Shown here: one piece after another, positions 42,688 to 53,633 of the stretch | Numbering within the stretch: position 1 is the stretch's first letter | Layout: every line of letters begins with the position of its first letter | Origin: an uncultured Phocaeicola sp. | GTDB taxonomy: Bacteria > Bacteroidota > Bacteroidia > Bacteroidales > Bacteroidaceae | Direction of reading: 5' to 3' | Length of the DNA stretch: 64,000 nucleotides | NCBI GenBank assembly: GCA_948956705.1 | Contig: CARCZS010000005.1 | Coordinates: 53,710 to 117,709, forward strand | Notes under the pieces: model-generated | What the model was told of the DNA's origin: nothing | The model's database searches: none | What the model saw: only the letters and a program-made list of their open reading frames with translations | Made by a program: the position numbers and the translations under genes

Positions 42688-43425
42688 TTACTTCTCTTTT
42701 TTGGTACAAATAATCTGATTGCTAAACTCCAAACTGATGCGGCTGTATTTGTTCCAGCCCACCTGGTTCAGACCTTTTTTATAAAAAATCTTCAGTCTTT
42801 CAAACTTTTCCTCATAATCGCCGGGTTTCCCAAGGAAGATGATATGCTCTCCAACACGCGGAACCAGTTCCAGTTCTTTGGCAGGAGTGACGTTTATCTG
42901 TTCAATCTGGGCTTCCCATAGAGGATGATTCTGTAGAAAGATGCCTAACTTATATAATTCTTTCGTGGCAAAGTCACGGCTTACACTACCAGTAACAACA
43001 GCTACATGGGCCGAACTGTTGGGTATCGGCATCACTTTTCCTTTGCTGTCAATGTAATAATTATCTCCGTTGGCAGCCATTACCCTTAATAAGGGCAGGC
43101 GCTGGGTAACTTCGATACCGATTTTACAACCGGGAGTACGGTAACATTCCACGTTCTCAATCAATGGGTGCTTGCTGAGTTCATCTTCTAAAAGCCGGGT
43201 GTTGATTGTTCCCATCTTCTTTCCCACGGGAGACAACTTCTTGCTGTTGAGTAGGCGGAGTACTTCTTTTTTAGTGATGAAGCCATGGTCGATACTGTCA
43301 TTGATAATCAATTCCATACCCTTGCAAGTCTGGTCTGCAGGCTTGGTATTGAAGACTGTAACCGCTACTACAAGGTAAGCTGTTATCAGTAACAAGAACA
43401 GGAGTATGAAAATTCGTTTAATCAT
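42688..43425 (-). CDS. ftsQ: Cell division protein FtsQ
   Basis: This 245-residue bitopic divisome protein has a short cytoplasmic start, one membrane helix (about 4-25) and a periplasmic POTRA-like domain (about 45-115) followed by a beta domain. Sequence similarity in the family is low; position between murC and ftsA and the topology carry the call. Its start codon overlaps the end of murC by four bases (43422-43425). Confidence 0.88.
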   Translation of the reverse strand: MIKRIFILLFLLLITAYLVVAVTVFNTKPADQTCKGMELIINDSIDHGFITKKEVLRLLNSKKLSPVGKKMGTINTRLLEDELSKHPLIENVECYRTPGCKIGIEVTQRLPLLRVMAANGDNYYIDSKGKVMPIPNSSAHVAVVTGSVSRDFATKELYKLGIFLQNHPLWEAQIEQINVTPAKELELVPRVGEHIIFLGKPGDYEEKFERLKIFYKKGLNQVGWNKYSRISLEFSNQIICTKKEK

Positions 43426-44798
43426 TGTTTGTTCAGTATTTCGCAGATTTGGGAAACATAGTTTTCAATGTCTCCCGCACCTAAAGTGATTAATACTTCT
43501 ATATTTTTATTTCCCAGTACCTCTGGAATCTCTTCTTTCCGGCACATAGATTTCTCGATGCCGGGGCGCAGATTGTCATAAATCAATTTGCTGGTCACTC
43601 CGGGGATTGGTTTCTCTCGTGCCGGATAGATATCTACCAAAATTACTTCATCCAGCAATGACAGGCTGTCTGCAAAGTCTTGGTAGAAATCACGTGTACG
43701 GGTATAGAGATGCGGCTGAAATACTGCAGTCAACTTCTTGTCCTGATACAAGGCGCGCATGGAAAGAATGCTTTGACGGATTTCAGACGGATGGTGGGCA
43801 TAGTCACTCAGGAATACCACTTTGTCATTCTTTATTTTAAAGTCAAAACGACGGTCTACTCCATGGAAGGTTCTCATTCCTTCTTTTATTTCTTCATTGG
43901 TGACACCGCTCATCTGGGCCAATGCCATAGCTGCCACTCCGTTTTCAATGTTAATGGCGATGGGTACTCCCAATTGGATATCGTCAATATTACCCAGTGG
44001 CGAAATGTAGTCAAAGAATATTTCACCGTTTCCGATACGGATATTCTCTGCATGGAAATCACCTTCTTCTTTAGAATAGGTATATAGTTTTACACCTTCC
44101 TGCAAATCCGGTTGCAGTTCGATGCCTTTGCGCATAATCAGCGCCCCACCCGGACGAATCAAGGAAGTATAGTGCCGGAAACTCTCCAAATAGGCTTCTT
44201 TGGTGCCGTAAATGTCCAAATGGTCGGCATCAGTAGCAGTGACTACTGATATATAAGGTGAAAGCCAATGAAAAGAACGGTCAAACTCATCGGCTTCGAT
44301 AACTATATATTCACTGGTATCGGACAACAGTAGATTAGTTCCGTAATTTTTTGAAATACCTCCCAGGAATGCGTTGCAACCGACATGGGATTGATGCAGC
44401 AAGTGGGCTGTCATGGTCGAAGTGGTCGTCTTGCCATGTGTGCCGGCTACACAAAGACCTTTTCCGGCATGGGTCAACATGCCGAGCACTTGCGAGCGTT
44501 TCTGTATCTCGAATCCGTTTTCACGGAAATAGGTAAACTCTTTATGTGTTTCGGGGATAGCGGGAGTATATACAACCAAAGTGCTTGACGCATCACGGAA
44601 TGAGGCGGGTATTTGGTCTGTGCTATCTTCGTAGTGAATAGCTGCTCCTTCTTCTATCAACTTTTCCGTCAGTTCACTTGGAGTACGGTCATAGCCACCT
44701 ACATTCTTGCCTTTTGACAAGAAGTAACGTACCAATGCACTCATACCGATGCCCCCGGCGCCGATAAAGTAAACTGATTTTAGTGTATTAACATTCAT
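43422..44798 (-). CDS. murC: UDP-N-acetylmuramate--L-alanine ligase
   Basis: MurC is the first amino-acid ligase of peptidoglycan synthesis. The Rossmann start SVYFIGAGGIGMSALVRYFL, the ATP loop GTHGKTTTSTMTAHLLH and DYAHHPSEI are diagnostic. I start at ATG 44798 (MNVNTLKSVYF; 458 residues), which overlaps the murG end by 11 bases. A longer frame from 44879 would add 27 residues that read as murG sequence in another frame. Confidence 0.95.
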   Translation of the reverse strand: MNVNTLKSVYFIGAGGIGMSALVRYFLSKGKNVGGYDRTPSELTEKLIEEGAAIHYEDSTDQIPASFRDASSTLVVYTPAIPETHKEFTYFRENGFEIQKRSQVLGMLTHAGKGLCVAGTHGKTTTSTMTAHLLHQSHVGCNAFLGGISKNYGTNLLLSDTSEYIVIEADEFDRSFHWLSPYISVVTATDADHLDIYGTKEAYLESFRHYTSLIRPGGALIMRKGIELQPDLQEGVKLYTYSKEEGDFHAENIRIGNGEIFFDYISPLGNIDDIQLGVPIAINIENGVAAMALAQMSGVTNEEIKEGMRTFHGVDRRFDFKIKNDKVVFLSDYAHHPSEIRQSILSMRALYQDKKLTAVFQPHLYTRTRDFYQDFADSLSLLDEVILVDIYPAREKPIPGVTSKLIYDNLRPGIEKSMCRKEEIPEVLGNKNIEVLITLGAGDIENYVSQICEILNKQ

Positions 44799-45918
44799 TT
44801 CTCTTTCTATAATCATCAGCCAATTCATAGACTTCGCGTGCAATGACATTTGCAGAGTCCGTAAAGGCCAGTTTTGCAATATTTGTACTTAAACTCTTTA
44901 GCAATTCAGGATGTTGGACGGTTTCAATCGCTTTATCCAACAAAGCTTCTTTGGCAGCGGCATCTTTTATATAGAGCGCCGCGTTTTTATTGACTAATGC
45001 CAATGCGTTTTTGGTTTGATGGTCTTCCGCTACGTTGGGAGAGGGTACCAGAATGACCGGTTTCTGCAATAGACAGAATTCAGAGATGGAACCGGCTCCG
45101 GCACGGCTGATAACCAAGTCCGCAGCACTGTATGCCGATGCCATATCACTAATGAAATCGGTAACATGAAGCATGGGCAGTTCTCCCGCTTTAGCTACGG
45201 CAGCGCGGGCTTCATCAATGTAAATCTTACCGGTTTGCCAGATGAATTGCACGCCCGATGTGCGTATCTTTTCAAGTCCTTCCATCACACAATGGTTGAT
45301 GGTACGTGCACCGAGGCTTCCCCCTAGAATGAGAATGACCTTTTTTTCCGGGGAAAGTCCGAAAGAATGAATGGCTTCTTCGCGAGTGATAGCATGATTG
45401 AGCAACCCTTGGCGTACAGGATTACCGGTCAGTATGATTTTGTCTTTTTCAAAGAAACGCTCCATACCGTCATAGGCTACACATATCTTACAGGCTTTTT
45501 TTGCCAACAGCTTATTCGTAACTCCTGCATAAGAATTCTGTTCTTGCAACAGGGTGGGGATTCCCATCATTCCGGCTACCTTCAGTGTTGGGCCACTGGC
45601 ATATCCACCGACTCCGACTGCTGCATGGGGACGGAACTCTTTAATAATTTTGCGCGCTTTCCACTGGCTCTTTGCCAGTTTGTAAAGGACGGATATATTT
45701 TTTAGCAAGTTCTTGCGGTCGAATCCGGCAACGGGTAAACCTTTGATTGGATAACCGGCAGCTGGAACACGATGCATCTCCATTCTGCCTTCGGCGCCTA
45801 CGAACAGGATTTCCGCTTCGGGATGTTGTTCTTTTATGGCATTGGCAATGGATATGGCAGGGAAAATATGTCCGCCGGTTCCCCCTCCGCTGATGATAAT
45901 TCTTAAATTCTCTTCCAT
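44788..45918 (-). CDS. murG: MurG, lipid II synthase
   Basis: This membrane-associated GT28 glycosyltransferase adds GlcNAc to lipid I. The 376 residues begin RIIISGGGTGGHIFPAISIA, the acceptor-side glycine motif. Later come GVGGYASGPTLKVAG, LILGGSLGARTINH and SRAGAGSISEFCLLQKPVIL for UDP-GlcNAc binding. It lies between ftsW and murC, overlapping the latter. Confidence 0.97.
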   Translation of the reverse strand: MEENLRIIISGGGTGGHIFPAISIANAIKEQHPEAEILFVGAEGRMEMHRVPAAGYPIKGLPVAGFDRKNLLKNISVLYKLAKSQWKARKIIKEFRPHAAVGVGGYASGPTLKVAGMMGIPTLLQEQNSYAGVTNKLLAKKACKICVAYDGMERFFEKDKIILTGNPVRQGLLNHAITREEAIHSFGLSPEKKVILILGGSLGARTINHCVMEGLEKIRTSGVQFIWQTGKIYIDEARAAVAKAGELPMLHVTDFISDMASAYSAADLVISRAGAGSISEFCLLQKPVILVPSPNVAEDHQTKNALALVNKNAALYIKDAAAKEALLDKAIETVQHPELLKSLSTNIAKLAFTDSANVIAREVYELADDYRKRNEC

Positions 45919-45971
45919 TTCTTGCTCTATTTTGATGCAAAGTTATGAATAAACTCCTAATATGTTCAGTC

Positions 45972-47354
45972 TTAGACTGATTTATTGTCTTCGGAAGTTT
46001 CTGTTACTACTGTTTCGTCTGCCGAAATTGGTTCTGACACCTCCGAAAGTATATCTTCGTTCTCAAGTTTACCGGCAGCTTCGGTTGTTACCAGACCTCG
46101 TGCATGTTCCAGCAAAATCTGGGTAGCTGCTTGTAGCCTCACTTCGGCAGCAGTCTCTTCTTCCTGTTTCTTTTGTTCTTCTTTCTCTACTACATATCGG
46201 CTGACACTGAGAATCATGCCGATGTAGGCGCAGTTGATTAAAGTGGATGTACCTCCTTTGCTGATAAGAGGCAATGGCTGTCCCGTGACAGGGAAAAGAC
46301 CTACTGCCACCATCATATTCAACATAGCCTGGGAGACTAGCAAAATGGCAATGCCCATGACAAGGAATGCAGGAAAAGCTTTTTCACTCTTTCGGGCTAT
46401 CTTCCCGGCACGCATCAGTAACCAAATGTAGAGAATGACAACAAAGCCGCCTCCCAACAACCCAAGTTCTTCAATAACAATAGCAAAAATAAAATCGGAG
46501 AACGCCTGCGAAAGAAAATCTCGCTGGACACTGTTGCCCGGCATTTTTCCAATGATATTGCTGGAGGCAATGGCGATATTGGCATGGGCGATTTGAGCAT
46601 CCTTGTCAATATCATATTTAGCAGCCGGAACAGCTTCTTTATCTTCGAAGAATCCTTTAATACGGTTCTGCCATGTCTCTACACGGTGCATCATCGGTAC
46701 GTCACGGTATTGCTTTGCGGGTGTTACCATAATCATTCCCACAAATATGACGGCAATGACTCCTACAATGGAAGTCAGCTTGAGGAGTTGTTTCCATGGT
46801 ACGCGTCCGATAATCATCATCAGAAAAACAACTCCAAAAAGTAACATGGCTGTTGAACCGTTCTCGGGAGCAATCAATATGAATACGATACCGGTAATCC
46901 ACATAATATATTTGAATGCCTTCGGATTGGCACTGTCTTCTTCTTGAAACTTGGAAAGAATGAAAGCTGTGACGATGATAACAGCCATTTTAGCAAGCTC
47001 AGACGGTTGGAACTGGATGCCGAAAAAAGTCATCCATCGGGCTGCTCCGTTCACGCGGTCACCTGTAATAATACCCATTCCCATTACGAATACCAATAAA
47101 ACTGCAGATATAGGCAATAAGAAGAAGGGAAGAACTCTAAACCACTTGCAGGGAATGTTATGCACCAATACCACAATGCAAGCACCCACCATTAGGATAA
47201 CACTATGTTGAGTGATGGGACCCCAATGGTCTCCACTTTTGTAAGTAAGCGTACTGGCGGCGCTGAATACCTCTACAATGGAAATCAAACAAAGAAACAG
47301 GAAGATAATCCAGATTACTTTGTCGCCCTTGAATAAGTCTTTTATCAGGTCCAT
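45972..47354 (-). CDS. ftsW: Septal peptidoglycan polymerase FtsW (SEDS)
   Basis: This 460-residue membrane protein has about ten helices. It is a SEDS glycosyltransferase that polymerises lipid II with FtsI. Motifs include GSTAMLLFGVVFLMMI, FIFAIVIEELGLLGG and VTGQPLPLISKGGTS. A long acidic cytoplasmic tail (about 390-460, Glu/Thr/Ala-rich) is an addition compared with E. coli FtsW. Position in the dcw cluster favours FtsW over RodA. Confidence 0.94.
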   Translation of the reverse strand: MDLIKDLFKGDKVIWIIFLFLCLISIVEVFSAASTLTYKSGDHWGPITQHSVILMVGACIVVLVHNIPCKWFRVLPFFLLPISAVLLVFVMGMGIITGDRVNGAARWMTFFGIQFQPSELAKMAVIIVTAFILSKFQEEDSANPKAFKYIMWITGIVFILIAPENGSTAMLLFGVVFLMMIIGRVPWKQLLKLTSIVGVIAVIFVGMIMVTPAKQYRDVPMMHRVETWQNRIKGFFEDKEAVPAAKYDIDKDAQIAHANIAIASSNIIGKMPGNSVQRDFLSQAFSDFIFAIVIEELGLLGGGFVVILYIWLLMRAGKIARKSEKAFPAFLVMGIAILLVSQAMLNMMVAVGLFPVTGQPLPLISKGGTSTLINCAYIGMILSVSRYVVEKEEQKKQEEETAAEVRLQAATQILLEHARGLVTTEAAGKLENEDILSEVSEPISADETVVTETSEDNKSV

Positions 47355-47405
47355 GCTATTTTATTTTCAGTTTATACGTTGGCTAAATTAATCAGGTTGC
47401 CTCTT

Positions 47406-48740
47406 TTACAATGCTCTTACGCATTCTTTAAACTGCTCCCCACGGTCTTCGTAACTCTTGAAGAGGTCGAAACTGGCACAACAAGGGCTCAACAATACAG
47501 TTTCACCTTTCTTTGCCATGCGATAGGCTGCATCCACAGCATCTTTCATACTCTGAACATCAGCTGTGGGAAGTCCGAATGAGTCGAAGAACTCATGCAG
47601 CTTTTCATTGTGTAACCCCATATAAATGAGCCCTACACATTTCTCTTTTACCAAATCGGCGATTTCATTGTAATCATTGCCTTTATCTTTTCCACCTAAA
47701 ATCAGGACTGTTTTTGTCTTCATGCTTTGCAATGCATACCAGCAAGAGTTTACATTGGTGGCTTTTGAGTCATTGATATAGTCCACTCCTTTTACGCGGC
47801 ATACTGTTTCCAGTCGGTGTTCCACTCCTTTGAAGTCTCCCAAGGCTTCGCGGATACATTCTTTGCGGATGCCGGCCAAGTTAGCGGAAATACCGGCAGC
47901 CATGGAGTTGAATAAATTATGAGTGCCGGTCAGGGCCAACTCTTCTTGCTCCATGTTGAAGGCAATCGGTCTGGTGAAGCATACCTTGTCTTTCTCAACA
48001 TAGGCAGCTGCTCCGTCTTCTTTTTGCTCGGCAAAAGGATAGTAATGTCCGTGAATTCCATATTTATGGAGTTCACGCTGAATAATCGGATCGTCATTCC
48101 AGAAGATAAAGGCATCTTCGTCTGTCTGATTTTGTATGATGCGGAATTTTGCATCCACATAATTCTGCATTTCATGGTCATAACGGTCCAGATGGTCCGG
48201 GGTGATATTCATCAGCACCGCAATGTTGGCATGAAATTTATACATATTATCCAATTGGAAGCTGCTTAGCTCAATTACATAATAATCATAATTGTATTCA
48301 GCCACTTGAAAAGCAAGACTTTGCCCTATATTTCCAGCCAGACCGACATTCAGTCCTGCTTTTTTGAAGATATGATAAATAAGGGAAGTAGTGGTGGTCT
48401 TGCCATTACTGCCTGTAATACAAATCATTTTAGCGTTCGTATAACGTCCTGCAAACTCTATCTCAGAGATAACAGGTGTTCCTTGTGCTTTCAATTTCAA
48501 AATCATTGGGGCATCATTAGGGATACCGGGGCTTTTTATCACTTCATCAGCGTTTAGTATCAGCTCTTCGGTATGCTTTCCTTCTTCCCATGCAATGCCT
48601 CGTTCGTTTAGCATATCTTTGTATTTGTCCTTAATCATAGACATGTCTGAAACAAATGTCTCAAAACCTTGTTTCTTTGCCAGAACTGCTGCTCCCGCAC
48701 CGCTTTCTCCGGCTCCTAATATGACAATTCTCTTAGCCAT
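47406..48740 (-). CDS. murD: UDP-N-acetylmuramoylalanine--D-glutamate ligase
   Basis: MurD adds D-Glu to UDP-MurNAc-L-Ala in the cytoplasm. RIVILGAGESGAGAAVLAKK, ITGSNGKTTTTSLIYHI, NITPDHLDRYDHEMQNY and VILGGKDKGNDY are typical. The ATG at 48740 (MAKRIVIL; 444 residues) is preferred over a TTG two codons earlier. It lies between mraY and ftsW. Confidence 0.97.
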   Translation of the reverse strand: MAKRIVILGAGESGAGAAVLAKKQGFETFVSDMSMIKDKYKDMLNERGIAWEEGKHTEELILNADEVIKSPGIPNDAPMILKLKAQGTPVISEIEFAGRYTNAKMICITGSNGKTTTTSLIYHIFKKAGLNVGLAGNIGQSLAFQVAEYNYDYYVIELSSFQLDNMYKFHANIAVLMNITPDHLDRYDHEMQNYVDAKFRIIQNQTDEDAFIFWNDDPIIQRELHKYGIHGHYYPFAEQKEDGAAAYVEKDKVCFTRPIAFNMEQEELALTGTHNLFNSMAAGISANLAGIRKECIREALGDFKGVEHRLETVCRVKGVDYINDSKATNVNSCWYALQSMKTKTVLILGGKDKGNDYNEIADLVKEKCVGLIYMGLHNEKLHEFFDSFGLPTADVQSMKDAVDAAYRMAKKGETVLLSPCCASFDLFKSYEDRGEQFKECVRAL

Positions 48741-48753
48741 AATCAATCTTCGT

Positions 48754-50022
48754 TTATCTTATCTTTAATGTAATAATCGTAATTGCAGCCAGCACGATAG
48801 TAACAATCCAGAAACGTACTGTGATTTTAGATTCATGAAATACACTGCCGGGTTTTGTAAAGACATAGCTGCAATTAGGGTCTAGTTGTGCTAATGTAGT
48901 GCGGAAATGGTCATGGATAGGTGTACGCTTGAAAATACGTTGCACATGTCCTTTCTTTTTTCCACTCTTGAAATATCTCACTTGAAGAATAACCGATAAG
49001 TTTTCTATCAAGAAGATTCCGCAGAGGATAGGTATAAGCAATTCTTTGTGAATAATGATTGCAAATACCGCTATGATACCACCGATGGTCAAACTTCCCG
49101 TATCGCCCATGAATACTTGTGCCGGGAATGCATTATACCAAAGGAAACCAATGAGTGCACCAATAAATGCACATATAAATATAACCAGTTCTTCACTACC
49201 GGGAATATACATTATATTAAGGTATCCGGCATATTCGATGTGGCTGGATACATAGGCCAGAATGCCGAGCGTCAAACCTATGATAGCAGAGTTACCGGCT
49301 GCCATTCCATCCATGCCGTCATTTAGGTTGGCACCATTCGAGACGGCAGTTACAACAAAAATGGTTACTAAAACGAATAATATCCATCCGGCAGTTTGAG
49401 CATGCTCGCCTAGAAAGCCTACAAAATCAGCATAATCCAAGTTGTTGTTCTTAAAGAACGGTATGGTTGTTTTGGTGGATTTCTCATCATGGGTCTTATG
49501 AATCACTTCTACTATTTCTCCTTCTTTCTGTATTTCTACATTCTCACGGATAACCACATTGGGGCTTAGGTAGAGAGTTAACCCTACGATTAATCCTAAC
49601 CCAACCTGGCCGATAATTTTAAATTTGCCATGCAAGCCTTCTTTATCTTTCCGGAAAACTTTGATATAGTCATCCAAGAATCCTAATGTGCCTAGCCAAA
49701 CAGTAGTAATCAGCATCAATATCATATAAATGTTATCCAGTTTTCCCAATAAAAGACATGGAATGAGGATAGCCACAATAATAATAATCCCCCCCATCGT
49801 AGGAACGCCTACCTTCTTTACGTTAAAAGGGTCGATAGAGGCGTCGCGCTGGGTTTCTGTAATCTGTTTCCGTTTCAGCAAGTTGATGAAATATTCTCCG
49901 AAGATAGCGGATATCAACAACGAAAGTATGACAGCCATTAATGAACGGAATGATACATAGCCGAACATTCTGGCTCCGGGAAAATCACACTGCTCTAAAA
50001 ATTTAAATAAATAATATAGCAT
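48754..50022 (-). CDS. mraY: Phospho-N-acetylmuramoyl-pentapeptide transferase MraY
   Basis: This integral membrane enzyme makes lipid I from UDP-MurNAc-pentapeptide and undecaprenyl phosphate. [27 protein letters not shown] (Mg2+-binding Asp pair), [12 protein letters not shown] and [12 protein letters not shown] are conserved. At 422 residues it exceeds the usual 360 because of a hydrophilic insert of about 40 residues (near 160-200, [20 protein letters not shown]), a feature of Bacteroidota MraY. Confidence 0.97.
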   Translation of the reverse strand: MLYYLFKFLEQCDFPGARMFGYVSFRSLMAVILSLLISAIFGEYFINLLKRKQITETQRDASIDPFNVKKVGVPTMGGIIIIVAILIPCLLLGKLDNIYMILMLITTVWLGTLGFLDDYIKVFRKDKEGLHGKFKIIGQVGLGLIVGLTLYLSPNVVIRENVEIQKEGEIVEVIHKTHDEKSTKTTIPFFKNNNLDYADFVGFLGEHAQTAGWILFVLVTIFVVTAVSNGANLNDGMDGMAAGNSAIIGLTLGILAYVSSHIEYAGYLNIMYIPGSEELVIFICAFIGALIGFLWYNAFPAQVFMGDTGSLTIGGIIAVFAIIIHKELLIPILCGIFLIENLSVILQVRYFKSGKKKGHVQRIFKRTPIHDHFRTTLAQLDPNCSYVFTKPGSVFHESKITVRFWIVTIVLAAITIITLKIR

Positions 50023-50033
50023 CTCTTGTGGGT

Positions 50034-51488
50034 TTATTCATTAGCAAATATATCTTTCAATACCTCCTTATCATCAAAATGGTGCTTTACACCTTTTATT
50101 TCCTGATAGTTTTCATGCCCTTTTCCGGCAACCAGCACGACGTCTTTCGCTTGGACAAGCATACATGCCGTGCGAATGGCTTCTTTTCGGTCTGCTATGC
50201 TGATAACTTTACGCATATCGTCTTTGTCCAGTCCTGCAAGCATATCATTAATGATATCCTGCGGTTCTTCAAAACGGGGATTATCTGAAGTAATGATGAC
50301 CCTGTCACTTTGCTTTGCTGCTTCTTGGGCCATTAAAGGACGCTTTCCCTTATCACGGTTACCGCCTGCGCCTACCACTGTAATCACTTTTCCTTTTCCG
50401 TTCAATACTTCGTGGATGGCATTCAACACATTTTCCAGTGCATCGGGAGTATGTGCATAATCAACGATGGCTGTATAGCCTTTGGGAGAACGCAAGGAAT
50501 CAAAACGCCCGGCGACGGGGTGTAGTGTACTTAAAGCAAGAAGAACATCTTCTGGTTTCTTTCCCAGCAGACAGGCGGCACCATAAACGGCTAATAAATT
50601 GGAGGCGTTGAAACGTCCGATGAATTGTACGTTGACCTCTACATTATTAATGTCCAGCAACATTCCTTCAAATCCATCTTCAAGCACTTTGCCCTTAAAG
50701 TCACTGAGGCTGCGAAGAGAATAGGTGCTGACTTTCGCTTTGGTGTTCTGTGTCATAACCAAGCCGTTTTTATCGTCTAGATTGGTTAGGGCAAAAGCAC
50801 TTTTCGACAAGCCGTCAAAGAATGCTTTCTTGGCTTTTAGATAATTCTCGACCGTTTTGTGATAATCCAGATGATCGCGCGTCAAATTGGTGAAAATAGC
50901 CCCGGCAAACTTTAAACCTCCAATCCGCTTTTGGGCAACAGAATGTGAACTGACTTCCATGAAGACATACTTGCAACCTTCGTCTGCCATACGGCCTAAT
51001 AATTGGTTTAATGTAATGGGATCGGGAGTGGTATGGTCTGTAGGAATCGCCTCATTATCAATATAATTACAAACTGTGGATATTAAGCCAACCTTATAAC
51101 CGAATTTACGGAACATATTATATAATAAGGTGGCAATGGTGGTTTTACCATTTGTTCCGGTCACACCTACCAATTCCAGTTGTGATGTCGGGTCACCATA
51201 AAAGGCAGTGGCCAGTTTCCCGACAATATCTTCTGTATCGCTTACCTTAATATAAGTGATGTTTTCGTTCAATGTTTCGGGAAGAGTCTCGCATACCACT
51301 GCAACAGCACCTTTTTCTATTGCTTTTGTGATATAAGCATGTCCGTCTGTCTGCGTACCTTTTACAGCTACAAACGCATGTCCCGGTTCAATAAGACGTG
51401 AGTCCATATTGATTCCTGAAATATCTTTGGCGGTATTGCCACTGATTTCGCTTACGGTTATACCTTTTATAATCTCTTCCAGTTTCAT
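50034..51488 (-). CDS. murE: UDP-MurNAc-tripeptide synthetase MurE (meso-DAP type)
   Basis: MurE adds the third stem residue. [20 protein letters not shown], the ATP loop [20 protein letters not shown] and [13 protein letters not shown] are conserved. The specificity motif reads DNPR ([11 protein letters not shown]), which marks meso-diaminopimelate enzymes, so the peptidoglycan is of the DAP type. It has 484 residues and lies 14 bases after ftsI and 11 bases before mraY. murF is not in this cluster. Confidence 0.96.
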   Translation of the reverse strand: MKLEEIIKGITVSEISGNTAKDISGINMDSRLIEPGHAFVAVKGTQTDGHAYITKAIEKGAVAVVCETLPETLNENITYIKVSDTEDIVGKLATAFYGDPTSQLELVGVTGTNGKTTIATLLYNMFRKFGYKVGLISTVCNYIDNEAIPTDHTTPDPITLNQLLGRMADEGCKYVFMEVSSHSVAQKRIGGLKFAGAIFTNLTRDHLDYHKTVENYLKAKKAFFDGLSKSAFALTNLDDKNGLVMTQNTKAKVSTYSLRSLSDFKGKVLEDGFEGMLLDINNVEVNVQFIGRFNASNLLAVYGAACLLGKKPEDVLLALSTLHPVAGRFDSLRSPKGYTAIVDYAHTPDALENVLNAIHEVLNGKGKVITVVGAGGNRDKGKRPLMAQEAAKQSDRVIITSDNPRFEEPQDIINDMLAGLDKDDMRKVISIADRKEAIRTACMLVQAKDVVLVAGKGHENYQEIKGVKHHFDDKEVLKDIFANE

Positions 51489-51502
51489 TTTTTTCTTCTA
51501 TA

Positions 51503-53629
51503 TTAATTTAATCGTAATTGTATGGTTTGTCCCTTGCGTATAGTATTGCCGGCCGGAATACTCTGCGACTTGACTTTACCCATTCCGTTTAGACGGGCTT
51601 TCAAGCCGACACTCTCCAATAGATAAACAGCATCTTTAGCGCCCATGCCGATTACGCTCGGTACTAGTTTATTATTTATTTCTTTTTTACTGAACATTAC
51701 ATTCTCTGGATTCGTCGTGACGTTTCCCCAGACCGGCTTGTCAATTGAATAGCTGTTTGATAGACCGGTGGTTCTTACATCAATCTGATTTAATACATAG
51801 TTTGCTGCTCCTATGTCTCCGTGTTTCACGTCAGGAACTAAGATGGAAGTTGAATCTTTCGCACCTTGTAAGTCCTGGGCAAGATGTTTGGCAAACACGC
51901 GTTCGGCTATATTGCGGAATACAGGACCGGCCATACCGCCTCCCGATGCCGGATAACCATTCTTTTGAATGGCCACGATACAACTGTATCGGGGAGCTTC
52001 GGAAGGGAAATAACCGCAGAAACTGACCAAATACTGGCGCATTCCGTTAGTGTATCCCGACCTTCCTTGAGATACTTGAGCGGTACCTGTTTTCCCGGAT
52101 ACATGGAACTGTTTGGAACCTGCTTGTCGGCCTAATCCCTCGCTAACTACCTTTTCAAGAATAACTTGTATCTCTTGAATTGTTTTGGGAGAAGCGATAG
52201 CTGGGTTAAGAACTTCGGTCGGAATTTCTTCTACTACTTGTCCGTCTTTCACGATTGCCTTGACAAATTTAGGTTTGACCAATACACCGTTGTTTGCTAT
52301 AGCGTTATAAAACGTTACCGTACTGATGGGAGGAATCTGTGTCTCATATCCGATAGACATCCATGCCAATGCCGTCCGTGACCAGTTATTCTTGTTAGGC
52401 ATGCGGATAAATGGGTCGCCTGCTCCCGGAATATCCAAATGGAGTGGAGACGCTATACCTAATTTATATAAACCTTGTACATACTTCTCAGGATGGTCGT
52501 GATAGTTTTGGTCTATTAACCGTGACACACCGATGTTGGAAGAGTACATTAACGTTTGCGTAGTGGTGATTACGCCATATCCTCCCCGATGCCAGTTATG
52601 GTCTTTCATGCGGGCACCATGCATGTTATAAACGCCGTTTCCGGTATCAATAGTTTGGTCGGGTGTTATTTTCCCATCTTCAAGAGCTACCATGATAGAG
52701 GCTGTTTTAAAAGTAGACCCGGGTTCCATCATATCCGAGACCGCATTATTGCGGATTTCCCTGTATACTCCATCCGCACATTTGGTCATATTCACAATCG
52801 CCTTGATTTCTCCGGTCTGTACTTCCATTAAAATGGCAACACCTACGGTTGCATTAATTTCTTTCAATTTATCGACCAATGCTTTTTCTGCGATATCTTG
52901 CATACCGACATCGATTGTCGTAATGATATCACATCCGTCGACAGGCGGTATGTCTACTATGTTCAGGTATTTGTTCATCACCTTTTGGCGGTGGGTAATA
53001 CCTTCGCGTCCCTTCAATATAGAATCGTAAGAAAGCTCCAAACCATTCTTGGCACCTTGTTCAATGTCGGGATACATATCGCCTAATGTACGCATGGCTA
53101 ATGAACCGAATGGTTTTTTGCGCTGGTTGAATGCCTGTTCGTGAAAGCCGCCCTTGTATTTGTTTAAGTTGAAGACCGGCAGACGTTTAGCCTCCTTATA
53201 CTGTATGTAAGACACCCGTTTGGGATAAAGCAGATAATTGCGGCTTCCTTTCTTCCTACCTTTTAATATGTGAGATTTGAATTCCGCCTTGCTCTTATCC
53301 GGAAAAATCTGATGCAGGCCATCACAGATGGAGTCCATATAGAGCATAAGTAAGGAGTCCTTCAGGTGACCGCCGGCTTTGAAGTCCATATAGATTTTGT
53401 ATTCCGGAAGACTGCTTGCCATTAACTGTCCATCAGAAGATATGATATTTCCTCGGGTTGGACGGACGGTTACGTTCTCTTTCACAAAACGGTCGGCTAC
53501 ATCTTTCCAATATTGCCGTTCGGCAAACATGATGACGCCGGCTTTGCAAATAATTGCAATACCTATCAATACCATCACCAGAATGATGAAGGAATAGCGG
53601 GTCATTATGCTTTTTTGATTCGGCATCAT
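51503..53629 (-). CDS. ftsI: Penicillin-binding protein FtsI (septal transpeptidase) with PASTA domain
   Basis: This 708-residue bitopic class B PBP cross-links septal peptidoglycan with FtsW. One membrane helix (about 10-35) precedes the pedestal (RPTRGNIISSDGQLMASSLP) and the transpeptidase domain, with the active Ser in MEPGSTFKTA, YSSNIG as the SxN motif and SGKTGTAQ. A C-terminal PASTA domain (LVPSVIGMGAKDAVYLLESV) is present, unlike in E. coli FtsI. ATG 53629 or the next codon could start it. It follows ftsL by four bases. Confidence 0.95.
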   Translation of the reverse strand: MMPNQKSIMTRYSFIILVMVLIGIAIICKAGVIMFAERQYWKDVADRFVKENVTVRPTRGNIISSDGQLMASSLPEYKIYMDFKAGGHLKDSLLMLYMDSICDGLHQIFPDKSKAEFKSHILKGRKKGSRNYLLYPKRVSYIQYKEAKRLPVFNLNKYKGGFHEQAFNQRKKPFGSLAMRTLGDMYPDIEQGAKNGLELSYDSILKGREGITHRQKVMNKYLNIVDIPPVDGCDIITTIDVGMQDIAEKALVDKLKEINATVGVAILMEVQTGEIKAIVNMTKCADGVYREIRNNAVSDMMEPGSTFKTASIMVALEDGKITPDQTIDTGNGVYNMHGARMKDHNWHRGGYGVITTTQTLMYSSNIGVSRLIDQNYHDHPEKYVQGLYKLGIASPLHLDIPGAGDPFIRMPNKNNWSRTALAWMSIGYETQIPPISTVTFYNAIANNGVLVKPKFVKAIVKDGQVVEEIPTEVLNPAIASPKTIQEIQVILEKVVSEGLGRQAGSKQFHVSGKTGTAQVSQGRSGYTNGMRQYLVSFCGYFPSEAPRYSCIVAIQKNGYPASGGGMAGPVFRNIAERVFAKHLAQDLQGAKDSTSILVPDVKHGDIGAANYVLNQIDVRTTGLSNSYSIDKPVWGNVTTNPENVMFSKKEINNKLVPSVIGMGAKDAVYLLESVGLKARLNGMGKVKSQSIPAGNTIRKGQTIQLRLN

Positions 53630-53633
53630 AATT

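Noticed and set aside
44799..44879. N-terminal extension of MurC
   Set aside because: The extra 27 residues lie inside murG and are not part of the conserved MurC start; ATG 44798 fits.
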